Below, piece by piece: positions 14,074 through 23,366 of a stretch of 64,000 bases of DNA. How positions within the stretch are numbered: position 1 is the stretch's first letter; each line of letters opens with the position of its first letter. The notes beneath the pieces are model-generated. The model was not told the DNA's origin and searched no databases. It saw only the letters and a list, made by a program, of their open reading frames with translations. The position numbers were made by a program, and so were the translations under genes. This DNA is from Stomatohabitans albus (GTDB lineage: Bacteria > Actinomycetota > Nitriliruptoria > Euzebyales > Euzebyaceae), in assembly GCF_036336025.1 (NCBI RefSeq), contig NZ_JAYKKE010000001.1, positions 501,790 to 565,789 of the forward strand, in the 5' to 3' direction.

Positions 14074-16323
14074 TTATAGGGCTAAGTCCAAACCAGGGCC
14101 GACCAGGCGACTAGATTCAGAAGTTGTCCCTAAGACGAGGAGGTCCAGGCCAGCCGTTTCAACATCAGCGGTCAGGGCATCAAGGTCACGGGTCGTCACC
14201 ACAACCTGCGTTGGCGCCTCACCGAACCAAAACGCTAGGCGGTCCTCATCGGCTACATCAACCGTTACGTCAAGGCCAAGAGCAGCACGTGGGTTCGCTA
14301 CCCGTTGGGGGTCTTGGGCACGCAAGATTTCAACCAAGCTGGTGACCAGCCCACCAGTGCTCACGTCGTGGGCACTGAGCATGGCCGTTGAGCTGCGTAG
14401 TAGCCGTTGCAGGGCTATCTCTCGGTCGAGGTCCACATCAGCCGGTCGGCCAGCGATTCGACCGTTGACAACCCAATCCCATTCAGAACCGGCCAAGGCC
14501 TGGTCTGCCGGACGCAAATCACCGATAAGCACAACAGAAATACCCGACTCAGGTGCAAACGACGGTCGGGCGTTGTGGACGTCATCAATGATGCCCATAA
14601 TGCCCATAACCGGTGTGGGATGAATGGCCGCATCACCGGTTTGGTTATAAAAGCTCACATTGCCGCCTGTGATTGGTGTACCAAGCGCTACGCAGGCTTC
14701 TTCAAGGCCGGTAATGGTGTCTTGGAACTGACCCATAATTTCAGGACGTTCTGGTGAACCGAAATTCAAACAGTTTGTTGCCGCAACCGGTTCGGCTCCC
14801 ACGCAAGCTACGTTACGAGTTGACTCAGCCACCACCCGTCGAATACCAACGAGCGGGTCTAGGGCACACAGTCGACCATTGCCATCTGTTGAGAATGCCA
14901 CACCACGAACATGGTTAGGTTGTAAGCGCAATACTGCCGCATCTCCGCCAGGCCCAGCGATGGTACCGTGCCCCACAATGGCGTCATATTGTTCGATCAC
15001 TTCACTAGGAACCGTGATATTCGGACTCGCCAACACCCGTTCAGCCATGGCCGTAATAGCCGCGGTATCAAGCTCAGCGCTTTGGGTTCGGGCATCAGCA
15101 TCAACATCAATATCAGCGTTCGGGTGCGTCCAGGCCTCAATCGGCCGGTGATACACCGGACCATCGGCTGCAAGTGATGCTGCCGGAACATCGTGTTCAA
15201 GCACCCCGTTGCGCCAAAAACGGAGTCGGTCACCCTCCACAACCTTGCCGATAGGAACCGCATCCACACCCCACTTGGCGCAGGTCGCTATGACCGTTTC
15301 GACCCGTTCAGGTTTAACAAGGGCAAGCATCCGCTCTTGACTCTCCGAGCAGATGATCTCCCAGGCCTCCATATCTGGTTCACGGAGATTCACCAGATCA
15401 AGATTGACGTCCATCCCCATTCGGGCCGCAGAAGCCATCTCAGAGGTTGAGCATACGATGCCCGCAGCACCCATGTCTTGGATACCACTCAACAAATCTG
15501 CGTCATAAAGCTCAAGGCAAGCCTCAATCACACCTTTGGCCGCAAATGGGTCGCCCACTTGCACATTAGGACGTTTCGTTTCGTCGATGCCACCCTCATC
15601 AAACTCTTCACTAGCCAAAATTGAGGCGCCACCGATTCCGTCTCGTCCGGTGCGTTGCCCAATCAATATCGCGATGTCACCAACCTGTTCGGCGCGGGCA
15701 AGCTGAATACGGTCCTTCTTTAACAGCCCAGCACAGAATACGTTAACCAACGGATTGCCCTGATACGACGGGTCATACACCACTTCACCGCCCACATTGG
15801 GAATACCAACACAGTTCCCATAATGGCTGATCCCATGTACCACCCCATCTTTTACCCACTGGGTGGTGGAGGTATCAGGGTCACCAAAGCGCAGTGGGTT
15901 CATCAGCGCAATAGGCCGCGCCCCCATCGTCAAAATATCGCGGATAATCCCGCCCACCCCCGTTGCGGCTCCCTGGAAGGGTTCCACATAAGAGGGGTGA
16001 TTATGGCTTTCAATTTTGAACGTAACCGCCCAGTCACCACCAACGTCAACCACACCGGCGTTTTCACCCGGTCCAACAAGAATGCGGTCCCCACTAGACG
16101 GAAGGTTTTTTAAATGCACCTTTGAGCTTTTATACGAACAGTGCTCAGACCACATCACCGAATAGGCACCAAGTTCAGCACTGGACGGCACCCGTCCAAG
16201 GGTGTCCACGATGGACGCATACTCATCGTCTTTGAGTCCGAGTGCGCGAGCTGCTTCTAAGGGGTCTTCAGCAGGAGCGGGAACAAAACCGTCAGCCACG
16301 GGTGGAAAATTAAGTTCAAACAC
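14074..16323 (-). CDS. purL: Phosphoribosylformylglycinamidine synthase, subunit PurL (small form)
   Basis: PurL uses ATP and ammonia from PurQ to convert FGAR to FGAM. At 749 residues this is the small form that needs PurQ and PurS. The sequence shows YSVMWSEHCSYKSSK near the N-terminus, IESHNHPSYVEPFQGAATGVGG, NPLRFGD, the second half's VACVGAEPVAATNCLNFGSPE, ITGGNVSFYNQTG and HDVSTGGL. It lies 3 bases after purQ in the order purS-purQ-purL and is followed by a strong terminator. Confidence 0.98.
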   Translation of the reverse strand: MFELNFPPVADGFVPAPAEDPLEAARALGLKDDEYASIVDTLGRVPSSAELGAYSVMWSEHCSYKSSKVHLKNLPSSGDRILVGPGENAGVVDVGGDWAVTFKIESHNHPSYVEPFQGAATGVGGIIRDILTMGARPIALMNPLRFGDPDTSTTQWVKDGVVHGISHYGNCVGIPNVGGEVVYDPSYQGNPLVNVFCAGLLKKDRIQLARAEQVGDIAILIGQRTGRDGIGGASILASEEFDEGGIDETKRPNVQVGDPFAAKGVIEACLELYDADLLSGIQDMGAAGIVCSTSEMASAARMGMDVNLDLVNLREPDMEAWEIICSESQERMLALVKPERVETVIATCAKWGVDAVPIGKVVEGDRLRFWRNGVLEHDVPAASLAADGPVYHRPIEAWTHPNADIDVDADARTQSAELDTAAITAMAERVLASPNITVPSEVIEQYDAIVGHGTIAGPGGDAAVLRLQPNHVRGVAFSTDGNGRLCALDPLVGIRRVVAESTRNVACVGAEPVAATNCLNFGSPERPEIMGQFQDTITGLEEACVALGTPITGGNVSFYNQTGDAAIHPTPVMGIMGIIDDVHNARPSFAPESGISVVLIGDLRPADQALAGSEWDWVVNGRIAGRPADVDLDREIALQRLLRSSTAMLSAHDVSTGGLVTSLVEILRAQDPQRVANPRAALGLDVTVDVADEDRLAFWFGEAPTQVVVTTRDLDALTADVETAGLDLLVLGTTSESSRLVGPGLDLAL

Positions 16324-16326
16324 GGT

Positions 16327-17079
16327 CTACTCCTTAGCCGCCAACAGGCCATTCACCCAATCTTCAGTGCCCAACCGTGGGGTAACGAGGTGTTCCAAGA
16401 TCAGGTCACGCCCATCAACAAGTCCCCCAAGTGCGGGGTCCACACTGTGTTCGGGGTGGGGCATCAAACCAGCAACATTGCCTTGGGCATTCTTCACGCC
16501 TGCAATCGCGCCCATCGCACCGTTCGGATTCGCATCGTCACCTTCACGTGCTGCAGACCCATCTGGGTTCACATAACGCAACCAGACCTGACCAGCTGCA
16601 TCTAAGGCCTCAATATCAGGATGGATATAGCGCCCTTCACCACTTTTAAGCCAAATCGCATGCACCTTGCCTTGGGCATTTTTTAAATGCACGATGCGAT
16701 GGCGAAAATGCATATTCACGTTTCGAGTTAATGCACCGGGTAAGAGACCAGCTTCGGTCAAGATCTGGAAGCCGTTGCAAATACCCAACACGCGCCCGCC
16801 ATTGTCAGCAAAGTCACGCAGTGCGTCCATGATGGGGGCAAACCGGCTGATCGCCCCACAGCGTAGGTAATCTCCAAAGCTAAAGCCACCAGGAACGATA
16901 ACCCCATCAACACCTTTGAGATCGGTGTCTTGGTACCACAACGGCACAGCTTCACATCCGAGGAGTTCAACCGCATAGGCAGCGTCACGGTCATCACAAG
17001 TACCAGGAAAAGTGATCACCCCGATACGCAAATTAACCGGGGAAATGGGCAGCTCCGCCTTGTGGGAAGCGGTGCCCAT
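16327..17079 (-). CDS. purQ: Phosphoribosylformylglycinamidine synthase, glutaminase subunit PurQ
   Basis: PurQ is the class I glutamine amidotransferase that supplies ammonia to PurL. The 250-residue protein begins the fold at IGVITFPGTCDDRDAA (about residue 19) after a short N-terminal extension. The nucleophile elbow is GRVLGICNGFQ with the catalytic Cys, and the His-Glu pair is in LMPHPEHSVDP. The start at 17079 overlaps the purS stop by one base (TAATG), indicating translational coupling. Confidence 0.97.
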   Translation of the reverse strand: MGTASHKAELPISPVNLRIGVITFPGTCDDRDAAYAVELLGCEAVPLWYQDTDLKGVDGVIVPGGFSFGDYLRCGAISRFAPIMDALRDFADNGGRVLGICNGFQILTEAGLLPGALTRNVNMHFRHRIVHLKNAQGKVHAIWLKSGEGRYIHPDIEALDAAGQVWLRYVNPDGSAAREGDDANPNGAMGAIAGVKNAQGNVAGLMPHPEHSVDPALGGLVDGRDLILEHLVTPRLGTEDWVNGLLAAKE

Positions 17080-17315
17080 TAGTGCTCAACCTCAAAGGTC
17101 TCAAGCACTTCATTGGCCAATAACTGGCTGGCCACCTTCGTCGCAAGGGCTACAGGATCTGCGACCGAATCATCAATATCTAATTCAATGCGCTTACCAA
17201 TGCGCACCGTATTCACGCCATCCAGTCCCATCTTGGGAAGGTTCCGTTCCACAGCTTGACCGGCCGGGTCCAAGATTTCGCGTTTAAGCATGACGTTGAC
17301 ATTCACCTTGGGCAT
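17079..17315 (-). CDS. purS: Phosphoribosylformylglycinamidine synthase subunit PurS
   Basis: PurS is the small bridging subunit that joins PurQ to PurL. This 78-residue protein has the usual pattern: KVNVNVMLKREILDPAGQAV, then GVNTVRIGKRIELDI and the C-terminal ASQLLANEVLETFEV. It is the first gene of purS-purQ-purL and follows purC by 43 bases, so purC-purS-purQ-purL are probably one transcript. Confidence 0.97.
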   Translation of the reverse strand: MPKVNVNVMLKREILDPAGQAVERNLPKMGLDGVNTVRIGKRIELDIDDSVADPVALATKVASQLLANEVLETFEVEH

Positions 17316-17358
17316 ATGCTCACCTTTGAGAGAGGGTGGGAGAGGTACAGACTATCGG

Positions 17359-18249
17359 TTACGCCGGTGCAGTTAAGCGCCCATACGCTTCGGCATACCG
17401 AGCTTGAACTTGGGCAACAAGGTCATCGGGCAGCGGCAACGATGTGCCATGCTCACGAACCCACTCACGCACTAACTGCTTATCAAATGAGGCCTGGTCA
17501 CGTCCTGGTTCATATTGGTCGGCCGGCCAAAATCGGCTTGAGTCAGGTGTACAGACTTCATCAATCAACATAATCTGCCCATCGATCAGCCCAAACTCGA
17601 ATTTTGTGTCAGCAAGGATGATGCCGCGTGATTCACAGTGAGCTGCCGCACGCTGGTAGAGGTCCAAGGTAAGGTCACGCAAATCGGAAGCTATTTCCTC
17701 ACCAACACGGTCGCCCATGTGTTCAAATGAAATATTTTCGTCATGTTCGCCCGCTGGTGCTTTGTATGCAGGGGTGAAGATGGGTTCTGGTAAGCGATCA
17801 GCCACGCGCAACCCTGACGGAAGAGGTACATCACAAACTGAACCAGACGCTTGGTACTCAGCCCAACCACTCCCAACGAGATAGCCACGAGCTACACACT
17901 CAATAGGAATCACGTCGGCACGCCGACAGAGCATTGAACGACCAGAGAGTATGTCGGCAAAGGCGTCAAGACCGTAGCCGTACGTATTGGGGTCCGTTGA
18001 GAGTAAATGGTTGGGCACATCAAGGAAATCCAGCCAAAACACCGTAATACCGGTGAGTACCTCTCCCTTGCCTGGGATAGGTGTTGGGAGAACTTCATCG
18101 AATGCGCTGACCCGGTCACTCGCCACAAGTAACAACGTATCCTTCCCTACCGCAAATAGGTCACGAACCTTGCCAGAGCCAAGGGCCGTAACATCAGGTA
18201 GGGCGCCGATTTCTGCGAGGGCTTGGGTGTATGCGTGCATATCAGCCAT
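17359..18249 (-). CDS. purC: Phosphoribosylaminoimidazole-succinocarboxamide synthase
   Basis: PurC joins aspartate to CAIR using ATP to give SAICAR. The 296-residue enzyme shows GSGKVRDLFAVGKDTLLLVASD near the N-terminus, SAFDEVLPTPIPGKGEVL, CRRADVIPIECVARGYLVGS, and the C-terminal half with ILADTKFEFGL and the acidic LIDEVCTPDSSRFWP. It is the first gene of the leftward purine transcript and is divergent from purK. Confidence 0.97.
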   Translation of the reverse strand: MADMHAYTQALAEIGALPDVTALGSGKVRDLFAVGKDTLLLVASDRVSAFDEVLPTPIPGKGEVLTGITVFWLDFLDVPNHLLSTDPNTYGYGLDAFADILSGRSMLCRRADVIPIECVARGYLVGSGWAEYQASGSVCDVPLPSGLRVADRLPEPIFTPAYKAPAGEHDENISFEHMGDRVGEEIASDLRDLTLDLYQRAAAHCESRGIILADTKFEFGLIDGQIMLIDEVCTPDSSRFWPADQYEPGRDQASFDKQLVREWVREHGTSLPLPDDLVAQVQARYAEAYGRLTAPA

Positions 18250-18288
18250 TACACGAGCTTAGTCTGCTGAAAAAGAAACCCCGAAATA

Positions 18289-18310
18289 ATGACACAACTC
18301 CCCCTGTCAT
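18289..18310. promoter_or_regulatory. Inverted repeat in the purC-purK divergent promoter region
   Basis: The arms ATGACA (18289-18294) and TGTCAT (18305-18310) are separated by CAACTCCCCC. The site lies between the divergent purC (start 18249) and purK (start 18376) and could be bound by a shared regulator. The arms are short, and the same site was not seen at the other pur promoters in the window. Confidence 0.3.
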
Positions 18311-18375
18311 GACGTCCTTTTGAGGCAAAGGAAGGGGTAGGAGTGCAAACTAGCTACGTGCGTAAAGAAGGTGAC

Positions 18376-19512
18376 ATGTTGAAGCTGCCAACTGACCGGC
18401 CGGTCAGGGTGGGCATTGTTGGTGGTGGCCAGCTCGCGCGCATGATGGTGTTAGATGCGGCGCGCTTGGGGCTGGACTTAACTGTGTTAGCTGCTGAACG
18501 AGATGAAGGTAGCCGTGGTGTTATTGCGGTTCGTGATGGGGACCCGAATGACCCTCAAGACCTTCAGGACTTGGCAGATTCGACAGACGCCTTGACCTTA
18601 GACCATGAACTGGTACCCCTCGAGTATTGGCGGGCGATCGAATCCCAAGGCCAGGTTCTCCACCCAGGTGCTGAAACGTTGCAGTACACCAACAAGATTG
18701 TTCAGCGCACCGCCTTTGCTCAGGCCGGTTTGCCAGTTCCCCCATTTTCAGTGGTACATACAGCGAAAGAAATAGATGGTTTCGCCTCTGAACACGGGTG
18801 GCCACTGATCCTCAAATCTCCGCTCGGTGGCTATGACGGGCACGGCATTATGCAAGTCCGTTCGATGGATGAAGCCAACGTGATGTTAGAGGCGGCGGCA
18901 GGGCAGCCCCTCCTGGCTGAACCACATTTACCCTTGCGCGATGAAATAGCGGTATTGGTATGCACCAGCGCCAGTGGTGAGCGCGTTGTCTATGATCCAG
19001 TGCGCACCATTCAGGAGAACGGTATGTGCGCTGCCGTTCACGTTGGTGAAGGTGTTCTTGACCCTGCCGTTGCGTCAGAAGCAAGCAAAATCGCCCAGCG
19101 AACCGCTGACCTCGTTGGTTCGGTTGGCATTTTGGCAGTCGAGTTCTTTGTCACCAAGGATGGCCTCACCATCAACGAAATCGCTCCTCGTCCGCATAAC
19201 AGTGGCCACCACACGATAGATAGCTGTCAAACAAGCCAATTTGAAAACCATCTACGAGCTGTAGTGGGGTGGCCCTTAGGGTCCCCGGCAATGACGTGTA
19301 AAGCAGCGGCGATGGTCAATGTGATTGGTACGCAAGCCGGTGATCCCACCACACGCGTTGGCCGTGCATTAACCACCCAGGCAAAGGTCCACGTGTATGA
19401 CAAGACCTGGCGCCCTGGACGCAAACTTGGACACGTAACTGCGGTAGCCAATGACATTGACACCGCAGAGGCTCGTGCTGAACGGGCTGCACAGCTACTG
19501 ATGTACGGGTAG
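18376..19512 (+). CDS. purK: 5-(carboxyamino)imidazole ribonucleotide synthase
   Basis: PurK carboxylates AIR with bicarbonate and ATP to N5-CAIR, which PurE then rearranges. The 378-residue ATP-grasp enzyme starts VRVGIVGGGQLARMM, then has the ATP-grasp core WPLILKSPLGGYDGHG, AVEFFVTKDGL and the signature NEIAPRPHNSGHHTIDSC. ATG 18376 is chosen because GAAGG lies 6 bases upstream. A GTG at 18343 would add 11 unconserved residues and has its own purine-rich stretch too close to it. Confidence 0.96.
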   Translation: MLKLPTDRPVRVGIVGGGQLARMMVLDAARLGLDLTVLAAERDEGSRGVIAVRDGDPNDPQDLQDLADSTDALTLDHELVPLEYWRAIESQGQVLHPGAETLQYTNKIVQRTAFAQAGLPVPPFSVVHTAKEIDGFASEHGWPLILKSPLGGYDGHGIMQVRSMDEANVMLEAAAGQPLLAEPHLPLRDEIAVLVCTSASGERVVYDPVRTIQENGMCAAVHVGEGVLDPAVASEASKIAQRTADLVGSVGILAVEFFVTKDGLTINEIAPRPHNSGHHTIDSCQTSQFENHLRAVVGWPLGSPAMTCKAAAMVNVIGTQAGDPTTRVGRALTTQAKVHVYDKTWRPGRKLGHVTAVANDIDTAEARAERAAQLLMYG

Positions 19513-19569
19513 TAAAAAACTGGATATTCCCTGAGCATTTGTCCGTATTGCTCCGGTAGACTCCCCCTT

Positions 19570-20391
19570 ATGGCCACAGGAGAACATGACCTCACGCGAG
19601 ATGTGTTAAATCGTGCGATGGATCTCTATGGCCGTGATCAAGTCGCAGGCGATACCCATCAAGATTTGAATATCAGTGATGTCCGTGACATTGCTGACCA
19701 GTTGGGAGTTCCTCAGCACTATGTATCTGAGGCGCTGGCGCAGCCGATGATTCGTCCACCTGCCACACGACGTGCGTCAACCTATGTTGCTGAGCGGTAT
19801 GTCAGCCATCCCGCCAACGAGGTGTTAGCCGGTGCCGTCACCTATTTGCGTCGGCGTGAGGGGTTTGTCCCTGACTACAGCGTTCCGTATGGTTACCGCT
19901 TGAAAAAAGCAACCGGGTTAGAACTGCTTGATCTGATTAACGAAACCGAAACCACACTGGCTGATTTCAAATATCTTGACGTAACCATTCAATCCATTGA
20001 TGATGAGACAAGTGTGCTACGGATACAAACAACCGTGATGCCTGCGAATACAGCAATAGGTCTCGGTGCATTGGGTGGTGCAATAGCTGGTGGCGTTATC
20101 GGTTGGTTCGCTGGACTTGTAGCTACCGATTCTGGTGCATTGACTGCGGGAATGACCGCGGTCGGGATAATTATGGGGACGGGTATCGGTGTGCCCGTCG
20201 GGTTGTACTGGTGGAAGTACCAAATCACCTCATACGGTGAGGTATTAACCAGAGCCATTTGTGGCGCAGGTGATGTTATTGACAACCCGCTACCCGAACC
20301 CGTTTCACCGACCCAGCAACTTGCAGAAGGTGCAGGCAAAATTATTGGTGCGTTTGTTCGTGGCTTGTCCCATAAGAAGCCAGATGCATAG
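19570..20391 (+). CDS. Membrane protein of unknown function, tandem paralog 1
   Basis: The 273-residue protein has an N-terminal helical domain of about 60 residues (VLNRAMDLYGRDQV, then DVRDIADQLGVPQHYVSEAL), a type seen in many bacterial membrane proteins and resembling a small DNA- or protein-binding helical unit. A beta-rich soluble region follows (residues 75-155). Two Gly/Ala-rich membrane segments lie at about 158-178 and 185-212, and a cytoplasmic tail contains YGEVLTRAIC. It is clearly homologous to the next plus-strand gene (20805). Function unknown. Confidence 0.75.
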   Translation: MATGEHDLTRDVLNRAMDLYGRDQVAGDTHQDLNISDVRDIADQLGVPQHYVSEALAQPMIRPPATRRASTYVAERYVSHPANEVLAGAVTYLRRREGFVPDYSVPYGYRLKKATGLELLDLINETETTLADFKYLDVTIQSIDDETSVLRIQTTVMPANTAIGLGALGGAIAGGVIGWFAGLVATDSGALTAGMTAVGIIMGTGIGVPVGLYWWKYQITSYGEVLTRAICGAGDVIDNPLPEPVSPTQQLAEGAGKIIGAFVRGLSHKKPDA

Positions 20392-20804
20392 CCTTGGGGT
20401 ATCAGAAACTTCCAAGAGAATCCAAGTACAATCCATGGCCATGAGGTTCTCCATATAGTGCACTGATACACCTCTCAAACCAAAAAGAAGCGTCTTAGTT
20501 CACTCATTTCTTGTTTTTTCTTCTTTTGAGCAACGAAATGATGCTCATAAACGTCCTATTACTGGCTATAGATGCTGGAATGGTTTTGGTACCAGGTTTA
20601 GCCGCACCATCTGGAGACACCAGATACACCACTACCAGGCCGTTTAACCGAATCTACCCAGTGGTTGAGACGTCTTTCAACCTGATATGCACACAATATA
20701 GACCCGTTCCTCTTTTGCTGGACGCAACGGATAGTCCCCCGATTATGCGCCTGTGGCCACCGTAGGTTCTCCTACCGAAGAGATCATGCACCTAAGGACT
20801 AGGC
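20392..20804. other. Gene-free stretch between the two paralogs
   Basis: I see no convincing gene. An 84-codon frame at 20511-20765 has no ribosome-binding site and no recognisable product. The stretch holds two small hairpins, TGAGCA/TGCTCA at 20527-20547 and ATCTGG/CCAGAT at 20609-20625, and a palindromic GTAGG-TTCT-CCTAC near 20763-20776. AT-rich sequence at about 20500-20530 could hold the promoter of the second paralog. Confidence 0.5.
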
Positions 20805-21551
20805 ATGCACCATTCATGGAAGGATTCCAAGGATTTCCAACAATCTGTACTCCAACGCGCGATTCGCCTCCAGGGGGTGACAAGTGCGCAAGGCGAACCT
20901 CTGGCACCACGCACTATCCAAGAAGTACGGTCAATCGCCCACAACCTCGGTGTTAGTCAATACCACATCGAACGGGCCCTCAGCGAACCCATCATCTTTA
21001 CTCCTCAACTCGGTCAAGCCGGCCCATTGAATGTCCAACGCTTTGTACCACAGCCACCTTGTCAGGTACACCGCTCAGCAAGCCTCTACCTCACCACATG
21101 TGAAGCTATGGAAATAGACGCCCAGATTCCCAACGGGTTTACGTTTATAAGTTCCTATGACGGGAAACGCTTTGCATACGATCACACCGAACCAACAATG
21201 TGGTCATTAACCGGATTAACTTGCAACATCCTTCCCCACTCCCCAGAAGGGGTTATCCTTTCGATAACCGCAGACATGCCGTCAGAACGTGTAGCTGCTA
21301 TCGGTGGTGCCGTGGCGGTGGCTTCAGCAACCACCCCTATCTGCCTCACCGTTCACACCATGTTTTCTGTACTGCCCTTCACACCGCTCACGAATCAAAT
21401 CATCGGTGGACTCATTGGGGTAACCGTTGGTGGGACCATTGGTGCAGTCATTGGTCGCTTGTGGTGGCGCGAAGAAGTCAAACGCAGAATCAGAGTGCTC
21501 ACCCGTGCGATCCAGGGCATCGTTTCTTACGCAGATGCTGATGGCTATTAG
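20805..21551 (+). CDS. Membrane protein of unknown function, tandem paralog 2
   Basis: The 248-residue product repeats the architecture of the gene at 19570: the helical N-terminal unit (VLQRAIRLQGV, then EVRSIAHNLGVSQYHIERAL), a diverged soluble middle, two membrane segments (about 165-185 and 190-218, the latter IGGLIGVTVGGTIGAVIG) and a matching tail WWREEVKRRIRVLTRAI. The pair shares the ends strongly while the middle has diverged. The start ATG has AAGGA about 9 bases upstream. No function can be assigned. Confidence 0.72.
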   Translation: MHHSWKDSKDFQQSVLQRAIRLQGVTSAQGEPLAPRTIQEVRSIAHNLGVSQYHIERALSEPIIFTPQLGQAGPLNVQRFVPQPPCQVHRSASLYLTTCEAMEIDAQIPNGFTFISSYDGKRFAYDHTEPTMWSLTGLTCNILPHSPEGVILSITADMPSERVAAIGGAVAVASATTPICLTVHTMFSVLPFTPLTNQIIGGLIGVTVGGTIGAVIGRLWWREEVKRRIRVLTRAIQGIVSYADADGY

Positions 21552-21643
21552 CCATTGCTCGCATCGATTCACCCTCTCGGGCACACACCGTGTCAACGAT
21601 TTCATTATCCCGTGTTGGTGCCAACCCTTCTAGGATTGTGACC

Positions 21644-22939
21644 ATGACGAGCCCAACCAAACAGAACCTGTCAAATGCCCAATGGTATGCCCGAGCCAAA
21701 GCGGTCATACCTGGTGGGGTAAACAGCCCAGTACGAGCTTGGAATGGGGTAGGTGGCACGCCTGCATTTCTTGTTTCAGGGCGTGGTGCGACCGTTACAG
21801 ATGCTGAAGGCAACGAATACTTGGACTACGTCATGAGCTGGGGCCCGCTGATTTTGGGCCACTCGCATCCGGCACTTGTCGCGGCCGCTACCGAAGCAGT
21901 TATGAAAGGGTCAAGTTTTGGGGCGCCAACCCCAGGGGAAGTCGAACTTGCCGAAATGGTGTGTGCTTCGGTACCCGGTGTTGCGTGTTTCAGAGCCGTA
22001 TCGAGTGGCACTGAAGCCACGATGACGGCTATTCGTCTGGCCCGTGGATATACGGGCAAGTCAAAACTGATCAAGTTTATCGGCCACTATCACGGCCATT
22101 CTGATGCCCTATTAGTCAGCGCAGGGAGTGGCATAGCAACCCTTGGCCTGCCCGACAGCCCTGGAGTAACCCCGGGTGCTGCCCAAGACACCCTGGTTGT
22201 TGAATGGAATAACCCGCAAGCCCTTAAGTCAGTCGTGGCTCAATATAAGAATGAACTTGCAGCCATCATTTATGAGCCAGTGGCTTGCAATATGGGGTGT
22301 GTACCAGCTATTGATGGGTTCCACGAGTTGATCCGGTCACTTGCTACTGATGCTGGTGCCCTGGTGATTGTTGATGAGGTAATGACTGGGTTCCGCCTCG
22401 GTAAGGGTGGTGCAGTTGCTCGTTTTGGGCTGGATGCAGATATTGTCACCTTCGGGAAAGTTATCGGTGGAGGCTATCCCCTGGCTGGCCTGGGTGGTCG
22501 GACCGATGTGATGGCATATCTCGCTCCTACCGGCCCGGTCTATCAAGCTGGCACATTAAGTGGAAACCCCGTGGCTGTTGCGGCAGGGCTGACACAATTA
22601 AAGCTACTTGATGACGAGGTGTACACCCGATTAGAGGCGCTTGCACAACGGCTTTGCGACGGCCTCAGCGCCGTCTTTACCGAAGCGGGTATCCCTGTCC
22701 AAACCCCACGGGTAGGGTCGATGTTTTGCCTCTATTTTTCGGATAAACCCGTACAGACGATGGCTGATGCAAACGGAGCTGACCATGCTCGCTTTGGCCG
22801 TTTCTTTCATGCTATGCATGACCACGGCATCAATTTGCCACCAAGTGGCTATGAAGCTTGGTTTGTTTCTTCTGCGCATATGGAAGAAGACATCGATCGC
22901 ACTATCGAAGCAGCAAAGGTCGTGGCACCGTTGCTCTAA
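21644..22939 (+). CDS. hemL: Glutamate-1-semialdehyde 2,1-aminomutase
   Basis: HemL converts glutamate-1-semialdehyde to 5-aminolevulinate, the second step of the C5 heme pathway begun by HemA. The 431-residue PLP enzyme shows IPGGVNSPVRAW, SYVMSWGPLILGHSHP-like sequence, FIGHYHGHSDALLV, LVIVDEVMTGFR and the PLP lysine in TFGKVIGGGYPLAG. ATG 21644 is preceded by TAGGA; the frame extends 18 codons to a GTG at 21590 that is unlikely to be used. It is separate from the leftward hem genes and convergent with the SnoaL-like gene. Confidence 0.97.
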   Translation: MTSPTKQNLSNAQWYARAKAVIPGGVNSPVRAWNGVGGTPAFLVSGRGATVTDAEGNEYLDYVMSWGPLILGHSHPALVAAATEAVMKGSSFGAPTPGEVELAEMVCASVPGVACFRAVSSGTEATMTAIRLARGYTGKSKLIKFIGHYHGHSDALLVSAGSGIATLGLPDSPGVTPGAAQDTLVVEWNNPQALKSVVAQYKNELAAIIYEPVACNMGCVPAIDGFHELIRSLATDAGALVIVDEVMTGFRLGKGGAVARFGLDADIVTFGKVIGGGYPLAGLGGRTDVMAYLAPTGPVYQAGTLSGNPVAVAAGLTQLKLLDDEVYTRLEALAQRLCDGLSAVFTEAGIPVQTPRVGSMFCLYFSDKPVQTMADANGADHARFGRFFHAMHDHGINLPPSGYEAWFVSSAHMEEDIDRTIEAAKVVAPLL

Positions 22940-22973
22940 CAGCAACGCTATGAACCGAGATGGAACGATGTGC

Positions 22974-23366
22974 CTAGCGGCCAGGATCTAACAGCTCGGT
23001 ATGGCAGCGGCTAATCAACTCACCATCAAGGGTGAATGTGAGTACAAGGTCAACCTCATGGTTTGCAATCACCTGGTCACCATCAGCTAGACGGACAATC
23101 CGCCGAACATGGGCAACCACACGGTCACCATCAGCAGAACTGATCGGACGGATACTCAACACCTGCATCCGTGCCCGTGGACCGACTAGTGTTGGGCCGA
23201 GAAGGTCAGCTAACTCTCCCGTTCCTGTGGCTTTTCCGGCTGGGCTCGTAAACTCAGCATCATGTGTAAACGTTTCAAGGATCTGTTGTAAATCACCACG
23301 ATTGAGGGCATCAATATGCCCGCTGATTACGGGATGGTCTGCTTCGGGGTGTTCAGGTTTATGCAC
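22974..23366 (-). CDS. SnoaL/NTF2-like protein
   Basis: The 130-residue protein has the small NTF2-like alpha+beta barrel pattern: HIDALNRGDLQQILETFTHD, a beta segment AEFTSPAGKATGTG, and the end VDLVLTFTLDGELISRCHTE. Members range from polyketide cyclases to binding proteins, so no reaction is assigned. Its start overlaps the cobA-hemD stop by 8 bases, so it is the last gene of the hemA-hemC-cobA/hemD transcript, in the place where many actinobacteria have hemB. Confidence 0.75.
   Translation of the reverse strand: MHKPEHPEADHPVISGHIDALNRGDLQQILETFTHDAEFTSPAGKATGTGELADLLGPTLVGPRARMQVLSIRPISSADGDRVVAHVRRIVRLADGDQVIANHEVDLVLTFTLDGELISRCHTELLDPGR

Noticed and set aside
20511-20765. 84-codon frame between the two paralogs
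   Set aside because: No ribosome-binding site, no similarity to either paralog and no known pattern.
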